NCBI RefSeq assembly: GCF_001294625.1
Contig: NZ_CP012677.1
Coordinates: forward strand, 3,100,001 to 3,164,000
From: Arthrobacter alpinus
GTDB lineage: Bacteria > Actinomycetota > Actinomycetes > Actinomycetales > Micrococcaceae
Length of the DNA stretch: 64,000 bases
Direction: 5' to 3'
Numbering within the stretch: the stretch's first letter is position 1; every line of letters begins with the position of its first letter. The notes under the pieces were generated by a model. It did not search any database. It saw only the letters and a list, made by a program, of their open reading frames with translations, and was not told where the DNA came from. Below, piece by piece: positions 46,880 through 54,640 of the stretch. Position numbers and translations under genes: made by a program.

Positions 46880-49495
46880 CTATTTGCGCGTAACACTCAG
46901 CCCGTTACTCGCGGCCGAATCCATGTTCAGCGCGTCCAGGTCGTCGGCGGTGTCCACCAGCACGGTGTCGCCGTCGGTGATGGTCCCTGCCAGGATTTCC
47001 TTGGCCAGACGGTCGCCGATCTGCCGTTGTACCAGGCGGCGCAACGGCCGGGCCCCATAGGCGGGGTCGTAGCCGGTCAACGCCAGCCAGGCCTTGGCGG
47101 CGTCAGTGACCTCCAAGGTGAGACGGCGCTCGTACAGCCGTGCGGACAGAGCCTGAACCTGCAGGTCCACGATCTTGGAAAGCTGCTCCACACTCAGCGC
47201 GTCGAACATGACAATCTCGTCGAGCCGGTTCAGGAACTCCGGCTTGAACGAGGCATCCACGATCGCCATGACGGCCTTGTGCTTCTCGTCGTCACTCAGG
47301 GACGGGTCCACGAGGAACTGTGAGCCCAGGTTGCTGGTCAGCACAATGATCACGTTGCGGAAGTCCACGGTGCGACCCTGCCCGTCGGTGAGCCGGCCGT
47401 CGTCGAACACCTGCAAAAGGATGTCAAAGACTTCCGGGTGTGCCTTCTCCACCTCATCCAACAGAACCACTGAATACGGACGACGGCGGACGGCCTCCGT
47501 CAGCTGCCCGCCCTCGTCGTAGCCCACGTATCCCGGAGGGGCACCGACCAGGCGGGACACCGAGTGCTTCTCCGAATACTCGCTCATGTCGATGCGGATC
47601 ATGGCGCGTTCGTCGTCGAAGAGGAAGTCGGCCAGGGCCTTGGCCAGCTCCGTCTTGCCCACGCCGGTGGGGCCCAGGAACAAAAACGATCCAGTGGGGC
47701 GGTCAGGGTCGCTGATGCCGGCGCGGGCGCGGCGGACGGCGTCGGAGACGGCCGTCACGGCCTTGGACTGGCCGATCAGGCGCGAGCCCAGGACGTGTTC
47801 CATCTGCAGCAGCTTTTGGCTTTCGCCCTGCAGCATGCGCCCGGCCGGGATGCCCGTCCATGCGGAGATGACCTCGGCGATGTCGTCGGCACTCACTTCC
47901 TCGGCCACCATCAGCTCCGGTTTGTCGATGGACTCCTCCTCCGCTGCGGCAGCCTCCAACTCGCGCTGCAGCGCAGGAATCTCGCCGTAGAGGATCCTGG
48001 AGGCCTGCTCGAGGTCGCCGTCGCGCTGTGCCTTGTCGGCGATGGAACGCAGCTCGTCCAGCTTGGCCTTCAAGTCACCAACCCGGTTCAGCCCGGCCTT
48101 CTCCGCCTCCCAGCGGGCGTTCAGGCCAGCCAGCTCTTCTTTCTTGTCGGCCATGTCGGCGCGCAGGGCACTCAAGCGCTCCACCGACGCCGCGTCCGTC
48201 TCCCCGGTCAGGGCCAGTTCCTCCATGGTCAAACGGTCGACGGCGCGGCGGAGCGCATCGATCTCCTCCGGCGCCGAGTCGATCTCCATGCGCAGCCGGG
48301 ATGCGGCCTCGTCCATCAGGTCGATGGCCTTGTCCGGCAGCTGGCGGCCGCTGATGTAGCGGTTGGACAGGGTCGCGGCGGCAACCAGAGCGGAGTCGGC
48401 GATGGCCACCTTGTGGTGGGCCTCGTACCGTTCCTTGAGCCCGCGCAGGATGCCAATGGTGTCCTCAACACTGGGCTCGCCGACAAACACCTGCTGGAAA
48501 CGGCGTTCCAGGGCCGGGTCCTTCTCCACGTTTTCGCGGTACTCATCCAGCGTGGTGGCACCGATCAGGCGCAGCTCGCCGCGGGCCAGCATGGGCTTGA
48601 GCATGTTGCCAGCGTCCATGGACCCTTCCGAGGCGCCGGCACCGACCACCGTGTGGATCTCGTCGATGAACGTGACGATCTGCCCGTCGGAGGCCTTGAT
48701 CTCCTCCAGCACCGCCTTCAGGCGCTCCTCAAACTCACCGCGGTACTTCGCACCAGCCACCATGGCGGCCAGGTCCAGGCTGATCAGCGTCTTCCCACGG
48801 AGGGACTCGGGCACGTCGCCTGCCACCATGCGCTGGGCCAGGCCTTCAACGACGGCCGTCTTGCCGACGCCGGGCTCGCCAATAAGCACTGGGTTGTTCT
48901 TGGTGCGGCGGCTCAGCACCTGGATCACGCGGCGAATCTCGGAGTCGCGGCCGATCACCGGGTCAAGCTTGCCCGTGCGTGCAATCGCTGTCATGTCCAC
49001 GCCGAACTTTTCCAGCGCCTCAAAGGTATTCTCGGGGTCGGGCGAGGTGACCTTGCCGCCGCCGCGGACCGTGGGCAGGGCTGCGTCGAGCGCGGCCTTG
49101 GAGGCACCCGCCTGCCGCAGGGCACTCCCTGTTGCTCCGGCGTCGTTCGCCAGACCCAGCAGCAGGTGCTCGGTGGAGACGTAACTGTCTCCCATCGATT
49201 CGGCGGCCTGCTGGGCGGCCTGGACGGCGAGCAGGGTGTTGCGGCTCAGCTGCGCCTGGGCCACGGAGGTGCCCGATGAGGAGGGCAGATTGTGGATGGC
49301 CGCACTGGCGCCGACACTGACAACATCGGGGTCGACGCCGGCGGCCTTCAGGAGTGCGACGGCGACGCCCTGGCGCTGATCCATCAGTGCCTTGAGCAGG
49401 TGGGCCGGCTCCACCGTCGGGTTGCCGGCGGTGGAGGCGTTCATGGCGGCAGCGGAAAGAGCCTCCTGGCTCTTTGTGGTGAATTTGGTGTCCAA
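46880..49495 (-). CDS. clpB: ATP-dependent disaggregase ClpB
   Basis: An 871-aa Hsp100 chaperone that resolves protein aggregates with DnaK. It has an N domain (residues ~1-150), AAA1 with Walker A GEPGVGKT and Walker B FIDEIH, and a coiled-coil middle domain (~410-530) that identifies ClpB rather than ClpC. AAA2 carries [13 protein letters not shown] and [10 protein letters not shown]. No ClpP-binding loop is evident. The start is a TTG behind AAAGGA. The HAIR-type operator at 49547-49571 lies ~50 bases upstream, so HspR probably represses it until heat stress. Confidence 0.97.
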   Translation of the reverse strand: MDTKFTTKSQEALSAAAMNASTAGNPTVEPAHLLKALMDQRQGVAVALLKAAGVDPDVVSVGASAAIHNLPSSSGTSVAQAQLSRNTLLAVQAAQQAAESMGDSYVSTEHLLLGLANDAGATGSALRQAGASKAALDAALPTVRGGGKVTSPDPENTFEALEKFGVDMTAIARTGKLDPVIGRDSEIRRVIQVLSRRTKNNPVLIGEPGVGKTAVVEGLAQRMVAGDVPESLRGKTLISLDLAAMVAGAKYRGEFEERLKAVLEEIKASDGQIVTFIDEIHTVVGAGASEGSMDAGNMLKPMLARGELRLIGATTLDEYRENVEKDPALERRFQQVFVGEPSVEDTIGILRGLKERYEAHHKVAIADSALVAAATLSNRYISGRQLPDKAIDLMDEAASRLRMEIDSAPEEIDALRRAVDRLTMEELALTGETDAASVERLSALRADMADKKEELAGLNARWEAEKAGLNRVGDLKAKLDELRSIADKAQRDGDLEQASRILYGEIPALQRELEAAAAEEESIDKPELMVAEEVSADDIAEVISAWTGIPAGRMLQGESQKLLQMEHVLGSRLIGQSKAVTAVSDAVRRARAGISDPDRPTGSFLFLGPTGVGKTELAKALADFLFDDERAMIRIDMSEYSEKHSVSRLVGAPPGYVGYDEGGQLTEAVRRRPYSVVLLDEVEKAHPEVFDILLQVFDDGRLTDGQGRTVDFRNVIIVLTSNLGSQFLVDPSLSDDEKHKAVMAIVDASFKPEFLNRLDEIVMFDALSVEQLSKIVDLQVQALSARLYERRLTLEVTDAAKAWLALTGYDPAYGARPLRRLVQRQIGDRLAKEILAGTITDGDTVLVDTADDLDALNMDSAASNGLSVTRK

Positions 49496-49546
49496 GAGGG
49501 GTCCTTTCGTAGCGTGTCTTTAGTTGCTGTCGACTCTCATCCTACA

Positions 49547-49571
49547 AAGTTGAGTCTACTACGCTCAACTT
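49547..49571 (-). promoter_or_regulatory. HAIR-like HspR operator upstream of clpB
   Basis: AAGTTGAG and CTCAACTT form a perfect 8-bp inverted repeat separated by 9 bases. The core TTGAG-T-N7-G-CTCAA fits the HAIR consensus CTTGAGT-N7-ACTCAAG, allowing one deviating flank. In Streptomyces and mycobacteria HspR binds HAIR sites before dnaK and clpB. Confidence 0.85.
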
Positions 49572-49639
49572 ATCTGTAGGTTATCTTATTCCAGATTCTT
49601 TTCGGCCGCGAACTGCGGCGCCATCCGGTGCCCGGAACA

Positions 49640-49684
49640 CGAGAGGCGCCCGCAAACTGCTGATCAGTTTCCGGGCACCTCTCG
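49640..49684. terminator. Terminator downstream of butanediol dehydrogenase
   Basis: Arms 49640-49659 and 49665-49684 pair over 20 positions with two mismatches around the loop CTGAT. It lies 24 bases past the stop of the dehydrogenase gene, and about 70 bases upstream of the HAIR element, so it insulates clpB regulation. Confidence 0.85.
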
Positions 49685-49707
49685 CCATTTTGGGGATGAC
49701 ACGATGC

Positions 49708-50769
49708 CTAGGCGCGCGGATTCACGATGATTTTCACGTGGTGTTCATTGTTGTTGATTAACTGCTCAAACCCTTCGGAGACCAACCCATCCAGACCGAT
49801 CCTCCCGGTGATGAATTTGGCCAGATCCAGTTTTCCACTTTGGACCAGAGCAATGGTGTCCGGGTGGTCGTTGGCGTACCCAATGGTTCCGCGAAGATCA
49901 ATTTCCTTCAGCACCAGCTTCGGCATGTCCACAGCAGGCTTGTGGCCCCAGATGGACACGTTGACGACGACCGCGCCGGGGCGCACAGCGTCCAAAAGCA
50001 TGTCCAGGACGGCAGGCACGGATGAGCATTCGAACCCGACGTCCGCACCCTGCCCCTTGGTCAGTTCGCGGATCTGGCTGGCAACGTCGCCCTCGCGGGG
50101 GTCAAAGACCGCGTCGGCAACGCCGGTTTCCAGGGCCTTCGCCTTGCGGGCCTGGGAAAGTTCGGAAATGTAAACGGTCAGGCCCTTGGCTTTCAGCACG
50201 GCCGCGGTCAGCAGGCCGATGGGCCCAGCCCCGCCCACAATGGCAACCTGGCCAGCCTTGGCCCCGGAACGAACGTAGGCGTGATGCCCCACGGACAGCG
50301 GCTCAATCAGCGCAGCCTGGTCCAACGGAATCTCACCAATGGGGTGAACCCATCGGCGTTCCACCACGATCTTCTCGGACAGTCCGCCACCGCGTCCACC
50401 CAATCCGATGAAGTTCATATCCTTGGACAGCTGATAGGGGGCACCTTCACTGGTGTCAACACCCTCGCCGATAATGTAGGGCTCCACCACCACATTCTCG
50501 CCAACGCTCAGGCCCGTCACACCCTCACCCAGCGCCGTGATGGTTCCAGAGAATTCATGGCCCATCGTCACGGGTGCGGATTCTCCCGAGATGGGGTGCG
50601 GGTGACCTGCGGGCGGAATAAAGATCGGCCCCTCCAAATACTCATGCAGGTCAGTGCCACAGATCCCGCACCAGGCAACGTCAATAGCCACGGTTCCTGG
50701 CTTCAGTTCCGGTTCGGGAATGTCCTCGATGCGGATGTCATTGCGATCGTAATAACGTGCTGCCCTCAT
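49708..50769 (-). CDS. Zinc-type 2,3-butanediol dehydrogenase-like MDR enzyme
   Basis: A 353-aa NAD-dependent alcohol dehydrogenase close to (R,R)-butanediol dehydrogenases. Catalytic zinc ligands are in CGICGTDLHEY and GHEF, with a glutamate in LIEPLSVG. The Rossmann loop is VGGAGPIGLL. The structural zinc lobe, which normally carries four cysteines after VVEP, lacks them here (YIIGEGVDTSEGAPYQL). The enzyme thus has only the catalytic metal site. GAGGAG precedes the ATG. The MerR gene is divergent, and could control it. Confidence 0.9.
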   Translation of the reverse strand: MRAARYYDRNDIRIEDIPEPELKPGTVAIDVAWCGICGTDLHEYLEGPIFIPPAGHPHPISGESAPVTMGHEFSGTITALGEGVTGLSVGENVVVEPYIIGEGVDTSEGAPYQLSKDMNFIGLGGRGGGLSEKIVVERRWVHPIGEIPLDQAALIEPLSVGHHAYVRSGAKAGQVAIVGGAGPIGLLTAAVLKAKGLTVYISELSQARKAKALETGVADAVFDPREGDVASQIRELTKGQGADVGFECSSVPAVLDMLLDAVRPGAVVVNVSIWGHKPAVDMPKLVLKEIDLRGTIGYANDHPDTIALVQSGKLDLAKFITGRIGLDGLVSEGFEQLINNNEHHVKIIVNPRA

Positions 50770-50973
50770 GCTGGCTCCTCAAGCTTTTCAGTAATGAAGA
50801 CTCGGCCAAACCACACGGCGACGTGCAGTGCAGTACTACCGGGTCCCGCGAAGTAGCTGACACTCTCTATGCTCTCGCATAAATCGCTGAACTAACCCAA
50901 AACGTGTGCGTGCTCTGGGTCACATTGAATGGACATGCCGACTCCAAGAGAGCCGGATCGGCTGGAATGGTCC

Positions 50974-51004
50974 TTGAAATTGACGCTGCGTCAACCTTTA
51001 GAGT
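50974..51004 (+). promoter_or_regulatory. MerR-type promoter with palindromic operator
   Basis: TTGAAA (50974-50979) and TAGAGT (50999-51004) are separated by exactly 19 bases, the over-long spacer typical of MerR-activated promoters. Inside the spacer, 50980-50994 is the perfect palindrome TTGACGC-T-GCGTCAA. The -10 is 7 bases before the ATG of the MerR gene, so the regulator probably controls its own leaderless transcript. Confidence 0.88.
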
Positions 51005-51011
51005 TTCTTTC

Positions 51012-51605
51012 ATGAACACCGAAAAAGCCCCTGTGGACTGGCCAGTTCAGCAAATCGCAGCCCAGGCGGGGACCACCTGCCGGACTCTGCGGCACCACCA
51101 CACGATCGGATTGCTGACCCCGAGCCGCACTGCCAGCAACGGCTACCTGCACTACAACCAAGCCGCGCTGGTACGACTGCAGCGGATCCTGCTCCTACGC
51201 GAACTCGGACTCGGGCTGCCGGCCATCGCGGCCGTACTTTCGGCGGAAACGTCCGTGCCGGATGCCCTGCGGAGGCATGTTGCGTGGTGGGGCCTGGACA
51301 CTACCCAAAAGCAGGCCTGGAAGGACAGTGTTGCGTCGCTGAACAACGACTGGATTACTGCCTCCACCAGCGGGGTGACACCGGATTCACCGCAGGCGCA
51401 GGAACTCGCCCGGAGGTACGTTCAGTGGCTGCGCTCCATACCCGGCACGCTTGCCACCGCACCCGGCGGCGATGTGCGAAGCTACGTGCTGGGCCTGGCG
51501 GAAATGTACGTGGCGGACGGGCGCTTTGGCGCAAATTACGGCCGCGCTGGCGGTGCCGGCCTTGTCCGGGGCGCGCTCGTCATTTTTGCCGAGCGGGGGC
51601 TGTAA
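51012..51605 (+). CDS. MerR family regulator with TipAS-type drug-binding domain
   Basis: A 197-aa regulator. The N-terminal winged helix (residues ~10-75) has QQIAAQAGTTCRTLRHHHTIGLL and NGYLHYNQ, as in MerR proteins. The C-terminal ~100 residues resemble TipAS (SPQAQELARRYVQWLRSI, then LGLAEMYVADGRFGANY), which binds thiopeptides or other ligands. It is ~55 residues shorter than Streptomyces TipAL, mostly in the linking coil. ATG at 51012 is supported by the promoter just upstream; an extension to 50904 would cover that promoter. It is divergent from the dehydrogenase gene. Confidence 0.9.
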   Translation: MNTEKAPVDWPVQQIAAQAGTTCRTLRHHHTIGLLTPSRTASNGYLHYNQAALVRLQRILLLRELGLGLPAIAAVLSAETSVPDALRRHVAWWGLDTTQKQAWKDSVASLNNDWITASTSGVTPDSPQAQELARRYVQWLRSIPGTLATAPGGDVRSYVLGLAEMYVADGRFGANYGRAGGAGLVRGALVIFAERGL

Positions 51606-51644
51606 CGGCGCACCAGCCGCGGCCGGACGCCACCCGGAAAGCCC

Positions 51645-51702
51645 GGGGCCGCTGTGGTCATTCGATGGTGGCCGGCCATGGGCGAATGACCATACCGGCC
51701 CC
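51645..51702. terminator. Convergent terminator between MerR and UbiE-like genes
   Basis: The inner arms TGGTCATTCG (51655-51664) and CGAATGACCA (51683-51692) pair perfectly. Outer arms GGGGCCG (51645-51651) and CGGCCCC (51696-51702) extend the stem past small bulges. It lies between two convergent stop codons and can serve both. Confidence 0.75.
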
Positions 51703-51736
51703 TCGGCGGGCCGTAGGGCGACCAGCCCGGCACCTG

Positions 51737-52426
51737 TCAGCCAGGCTTGCTGGCGGTCCAAATCATGTTGGTGCCCATGAACTTCGGCTTCACCTGGACG
51801 TTCTGGAAGCCGGCCAGCTGGAAGCGGAGCCGCAGTGCTTCTGGGCTGAGGAATCCCAGAGTTGAGCGCACCAAGTACTTGTAGGCCTCCCCGTCCCTCC
51901 CTATGAGCGTCCCCAATGTCGGCACTACCACGCGCATTCCGAGGCGGATGAAGGGGCCCAGCCAACCGGAGGGAGGGGAGGTTTCAAGTGCGGCAAGCAC
52001 TCCTCCCGGCTTCAGGACCCGGTACTGTTCTGCCAGAACACGGTCCAGATCGCTCACGTTTCGCAGCAGATATCCGTGCGTGACGCCGTCGAACTCACTA
52101 TCTGCGAAAGGGAGCTCGTGTGCATCGGCAAACTGCCATTCGATGCTTGAATTGCCGTCAATTTGGCGGGCCATCTCCAGCATGGCTTCGGAAAAGTCGG
52201 CCCCGATGATGGTGGCGCAGGGGTTCAGTTCACGAACGGCTCTGGCGATGACGCCGGTTCCTGTCGCCAGATCCAGGTAGCTGCGCCCCGACCGTGAGCT
52301 TGCAAACTGTGCAAGGTCCCGGCACCAGCGTTTGTGTGAACCCAGCGTCATCAGCTTGTTCATCAGATCGTAGCGACGGGCGATGCCATTGAATGTTGCC
52401 TGGACGTTTGAGTCTTCGTTTCGCAT
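51737..52426 (-). CDS. UbiE/MenG-like SAM methyltransferase
   Basis: A 229-aa class I methyltransferase. It has the UbiE/COQ5 N-terminal signature FNGIARRYDLMNKLMTLGSH and the SAM loop LDLATGTGVIA, then ADFSEAMLEMAR and LRNVSDLDRVLAEQYRVLKPGG. The demethylmenaquinone C-methyltransferase MenG is the closest functional class. It is isolated from other menaquinone genes, so it could act on another quinone or polyketide-like substrate. The ribosome site is weak (GAAGGC). Confidence 0.86.
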   Translation of the reverse strand: MRNEDSNVQATFNGIARRYDLMNKLMTLGSHKRWCRDLAQFASSRSGRSYLDLATGTGVIARAVRELNPCATIIGADFSEAMLEMARQIDGNSSIEWQFADAHELPFADSEFDGVTHGYLLRNVSDLDRVLAEQYRVLKPGGVLAALETSPPSGWLGPFIRLGMRVVVPTLGTLIGRDGEAYKYLVRSTLGFLSPEALRLRFQLAGFQNVQVKPKFMGTNMIWTASKPG

Positions 52427-52541
52427 GGCCGCTTGCCTTCACTTAGTTTTGCCGGACAGCTGTGAGTCTATGCGCGGCAACAGGGCCAGTCACCTCCACC
52501 CAGCTAAGGACCGCTGCTCCGAGCAGGCCTAAACTGAGGCC

Positions 52542-53435
52542 ATGATCTTCATCGATCCTCCCTATTGGCCCGCGCACGGCACGGTGTTCTCACACCTCAT
52601 TTCAGACACGTCGGTGCTTGAGCTTCACGCCTTCGCAGCAGCTGCCGGGGTGAGCGAGCGCGCGTTCGACCTGGACCACTACGACGTCCCGGAACGCCTC
52701 TACGTGGATCTCGTGACGGCAGGTGCGCTGCCGGTGTCCGGCAAAGATTTAGCCCGCACATTGCTAGCTTCTGGGCTTCGCATCAAGGCAAAGTACCGGG
52801 TCAAATCGGTCACGTCGGTGCTGGAACTACGCTGGAATGCGTTTCTGCCGGGGCATCGAGAGTTGGGCGCTGAGTTGTTGCGGCGCTGGAATGAGCCCCA
52901 CCGGCACTACCATTCGGGCACTCATTTGCTGGCCATGTTGGAGGCTCTGGATCGCCTAACGGAGGGTGATCCGCCACGTACCGTGCTCATGGCAGCCTGG
53001 TTTCATGACGCCGTGTACAAGGGTGTAGCCGGGACCGATGAGCGGGAGTCCGCGGATCTGGCGCACTCACGCCTTGCCGGGTTACTGCCGGCCGCGGACG
53101 TGGCGGAGGCGGTGCGTTTGATCCTGCTGACGGCCACCCATTCCCCCAACCCGGGGGACGCCGACGGCGCCCTCCTGTGCGACGCGGACCTCGCCGTCCT
53201 GGGCGGGTCACCGGCGGAGTATGCCCGCTACGCGGCGGGCGTTCGCTGCGATTACGCCCACGTTCCCGCGGCCGACTTCACCAAGGGAAGGGCCGCCGTC
53301 GTGCACCAGTTACTGACCCTGGATCCGTTGTTCCACACGCACCGGGGGCGTGGTTTGTGGGCGGCACAGGCGCGCGCAAACCTGACGGCGGAATGGGTGG
53401 CGCTGAACCCGCCAAACGCCACGGCAGTACGCTGA
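52542..53435 (+). CDS. DUF4031-HD phosphohydrolase fusion
   Basis: A 297-aa two-domain protein. Residues ~1-85 are a DUF4031 domain (MIFIDPPYWPAHGTVFSHL, then FDLDHYDVPERLY). Residues ~95-290 form an HD-type metal phosphohydrolase with HYHSGTHL, AAWFHDAVYKG and CDADLAVLGG supplying the H...HD...D metal ligands. Predicted nucleotide or phosphoester hydrolase; the DUF4031 part may recognise the substrate. TAAACT lies 6 bases before the ATG, so it is probably leaderless. The ASCH gene follows only 4 bases after its stop. Confidence 0.88.
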   Translation: MIFIDPPYWPAHGTVFSHLISDTSVLELHAFAAAAGVSERAFDLDHYDVPERLYVDLVTAGALPVSGKDLARTLLASGLRIKAKYRVKSVTSVLELRWNAFLPGHRELGAELLRRWNEPHRHYHSGTHLLAMLEALDRLTEGDPPRTVLMAAWFHDAVYKGVAGTDERESADLAHSRLAGLLPAADVAEAVRLILLTATHSPNPGDADGALLCDADLAVLGGSPAEYARYAAGVRCDYAHVPAADFTKGRAAVVHQLLTLDPLFHTHRGRGLWAAQARANLTAEWVALNPPNATAVR

Positions 53436-53439
53436 AACC

Positions 53440-53874
53440 ATGACCGACTACAGTTCCCTTCCCATTTGTGAGTTTGCGTTCCCCGGCCCTTTGCGGGACC
53501 AGCTTGTCGCCGCGATTCTTGACGGTTCCAAGACCTCCACCACCGGCACGCTCATTGAATACGAGGTCGAGCAGGAGGATCTGCCGACGGTTGGCTTGCA
53601 GGAGGTGGTCATCGATTCCGCGGCCACGCCCGTGGCCGTCATTGAGATGACGGAGGTGCGCCAGGCCCGCCTGGCCGATGTGGACCTTGCCCACGCGGTT
53701 GATGAGGGCGAGGGTTTCAGCACGGTGGCGCAGTGGCGGGCCGGGCACGAGGATTTCTGGCATTCGACGGACATGCGCCAGGCCATGGGCGATCCGGGAT
53801 TCACCGTGGATGATGACACCATGCTGGTGCTCCAGCGCTTCAGGCTCGTGGCCCGAATCCCTGGCACTGTCTGA
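53440..53874 (+). CDS. ASCH domain protein
   Basis: A 144-aa ASCH-fold protein with the family features ILDGSKTSTTGTL (basic/serine loop), VVAVIEMTEV-like strand (TPVAVIEMTEV) and EDFWHSTDM. ASCH domains resemble PUA domains and bind RNA or modified nucleosides; some act as N4-acetylcytidine amidohydrolases or nucleases. The specific role here is unknown. TACGCT is 6 bases before the ATG and overlaps the last codons of the HD gene, so the gene can be read separately or together with its neighbour. Confidence 0.88.
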   Translation: MTDYSSLPICEFAFPGPLRDQLVAAILDGSKTSTTGTLIEYEVEQEDLPTVGLQEVVIDSAATPVAVIEMTEVRQARLADVDLAHAVDEGEGFSTVAQWRAGHEDFWHSTDMRQAMGDPGFTVDDDTMLVLQRFRLVARIPGTV

Positions 53875-53922
53875 GAGGGTTAGCAGAATTCGCGTGCCGC
53901 CGCGGCTCTGTAGTCTTGTGCG

Positions 53923-54582
53923 ATGGCTCCGAAAAAAGAACCTCGCGCACCCCGTCTCACCCCGCTCCGCCTGCACGACCTCGTCGAGAATGAGGATGCG
54001 TTCTTTGGCCCGGGCGACACCTACGACGGCCAAAGCTTTGAGCGCCCGGCCTTTGATGGCGCCGACCTCACCTCCACGGACTTCCTCGACTGCACCTTGC
54101 AAGGCCCCACGTTCAATGACGCTCAGCTGCGCGGCACCCGGTTCCGGGGCACCTCCATCATCGACAGCTTCGCCCCGGTACTGAAGGCCGCCCGGACCAG
54201 CTGGCGTGACGTTGAGATCACCACGCCGCGCTGGGGGTCTGCGGAACTCTACGACAGTACGTGGCAGTCGGTAAGGATCGACGGCGGCAAACTGGACTTC
54301 CTGAACCTGCGGGCCGCGAAAATCACCGACTTGCAGATCAGCGACTGCATCATCGGCGAAATGGACCTGGGTGGCGCCACGGTCACCCGCCTGGCACTGA
54401 AGAACTGCCGGATCGGGACCCTGGACATCCAGGCGGCCACCCTAAAGGACGTCGATCTGCGCGGCACAGACTTCCGCACGCTCAACGGCATCGGCTCCAT
54501 GGCCGGCGTCGTGATTGACGACGACCAGCTCACCCTCCTGGCCCCCATCCTGGCCGCCCACCTGGGCATCACCGTGGCGTAG
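53923..54582 (+). CDS. Pentapeptide-repeat protein
   Basis: A 219-aa protein whose residues ~35-195 show repeated A(D/N)LxF-type units (FDGADLTSTDFLDCTLQG, LDFLNLRAAK, IGEMDLGGATVTRLALKN and ATLKDVDLRGTDFRTL), predicted to form a right-handed quadrilateral beta helix. Some such proteins mimic DNA and protect gyrase from quinolones; most have no known role. The first 30 residues are basic and proline-rich. TAGTCT is 6 bases before the ATG with no ribosome site. It forms part of a same-strand run of leaderless genes. Confidence 0.9.
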   Translation: MAPKKEPRAPRLTPLRLHDLVENEDAFFGPGDTYDGQSFERPAFDGADLTSTDFLDCTLQGPTFNDAQLRGTRFRGTSIIDSFAPVLKAARTSWRDVEITTPRWGSAELYDSTWQSVRIDGGKLDFLNLRAAKITDLQISDCIIGEMDLGGATVTRLALKNCRIGTLDIQAATLKDVDLRGTDFRTLNGIGSMAGVVIDDDQLTLLAPILAAHLGITVA

Positions 54583-54640
54583 GGTGTCAAAGGTATGAGC
54601 GCGTTCTACGAGGACCGGGATACGCCGATAGACTCATTCG

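Noticed and set aside
47564..49279. A 571-codon open frame on the plus strand
   Set aside because: It lies entirely antisense to clpB, whose motifs are intact. Long antisense frames are expected from GC-rich third codon positions. No start signal or domain is visible.
50909..50924. A second Crp-like site (CGTGC-N6-TCACA) upstream of the MerR gene
   Set aside because: Only one half is good, and a match of this quality is expected by chance in 64 kb.
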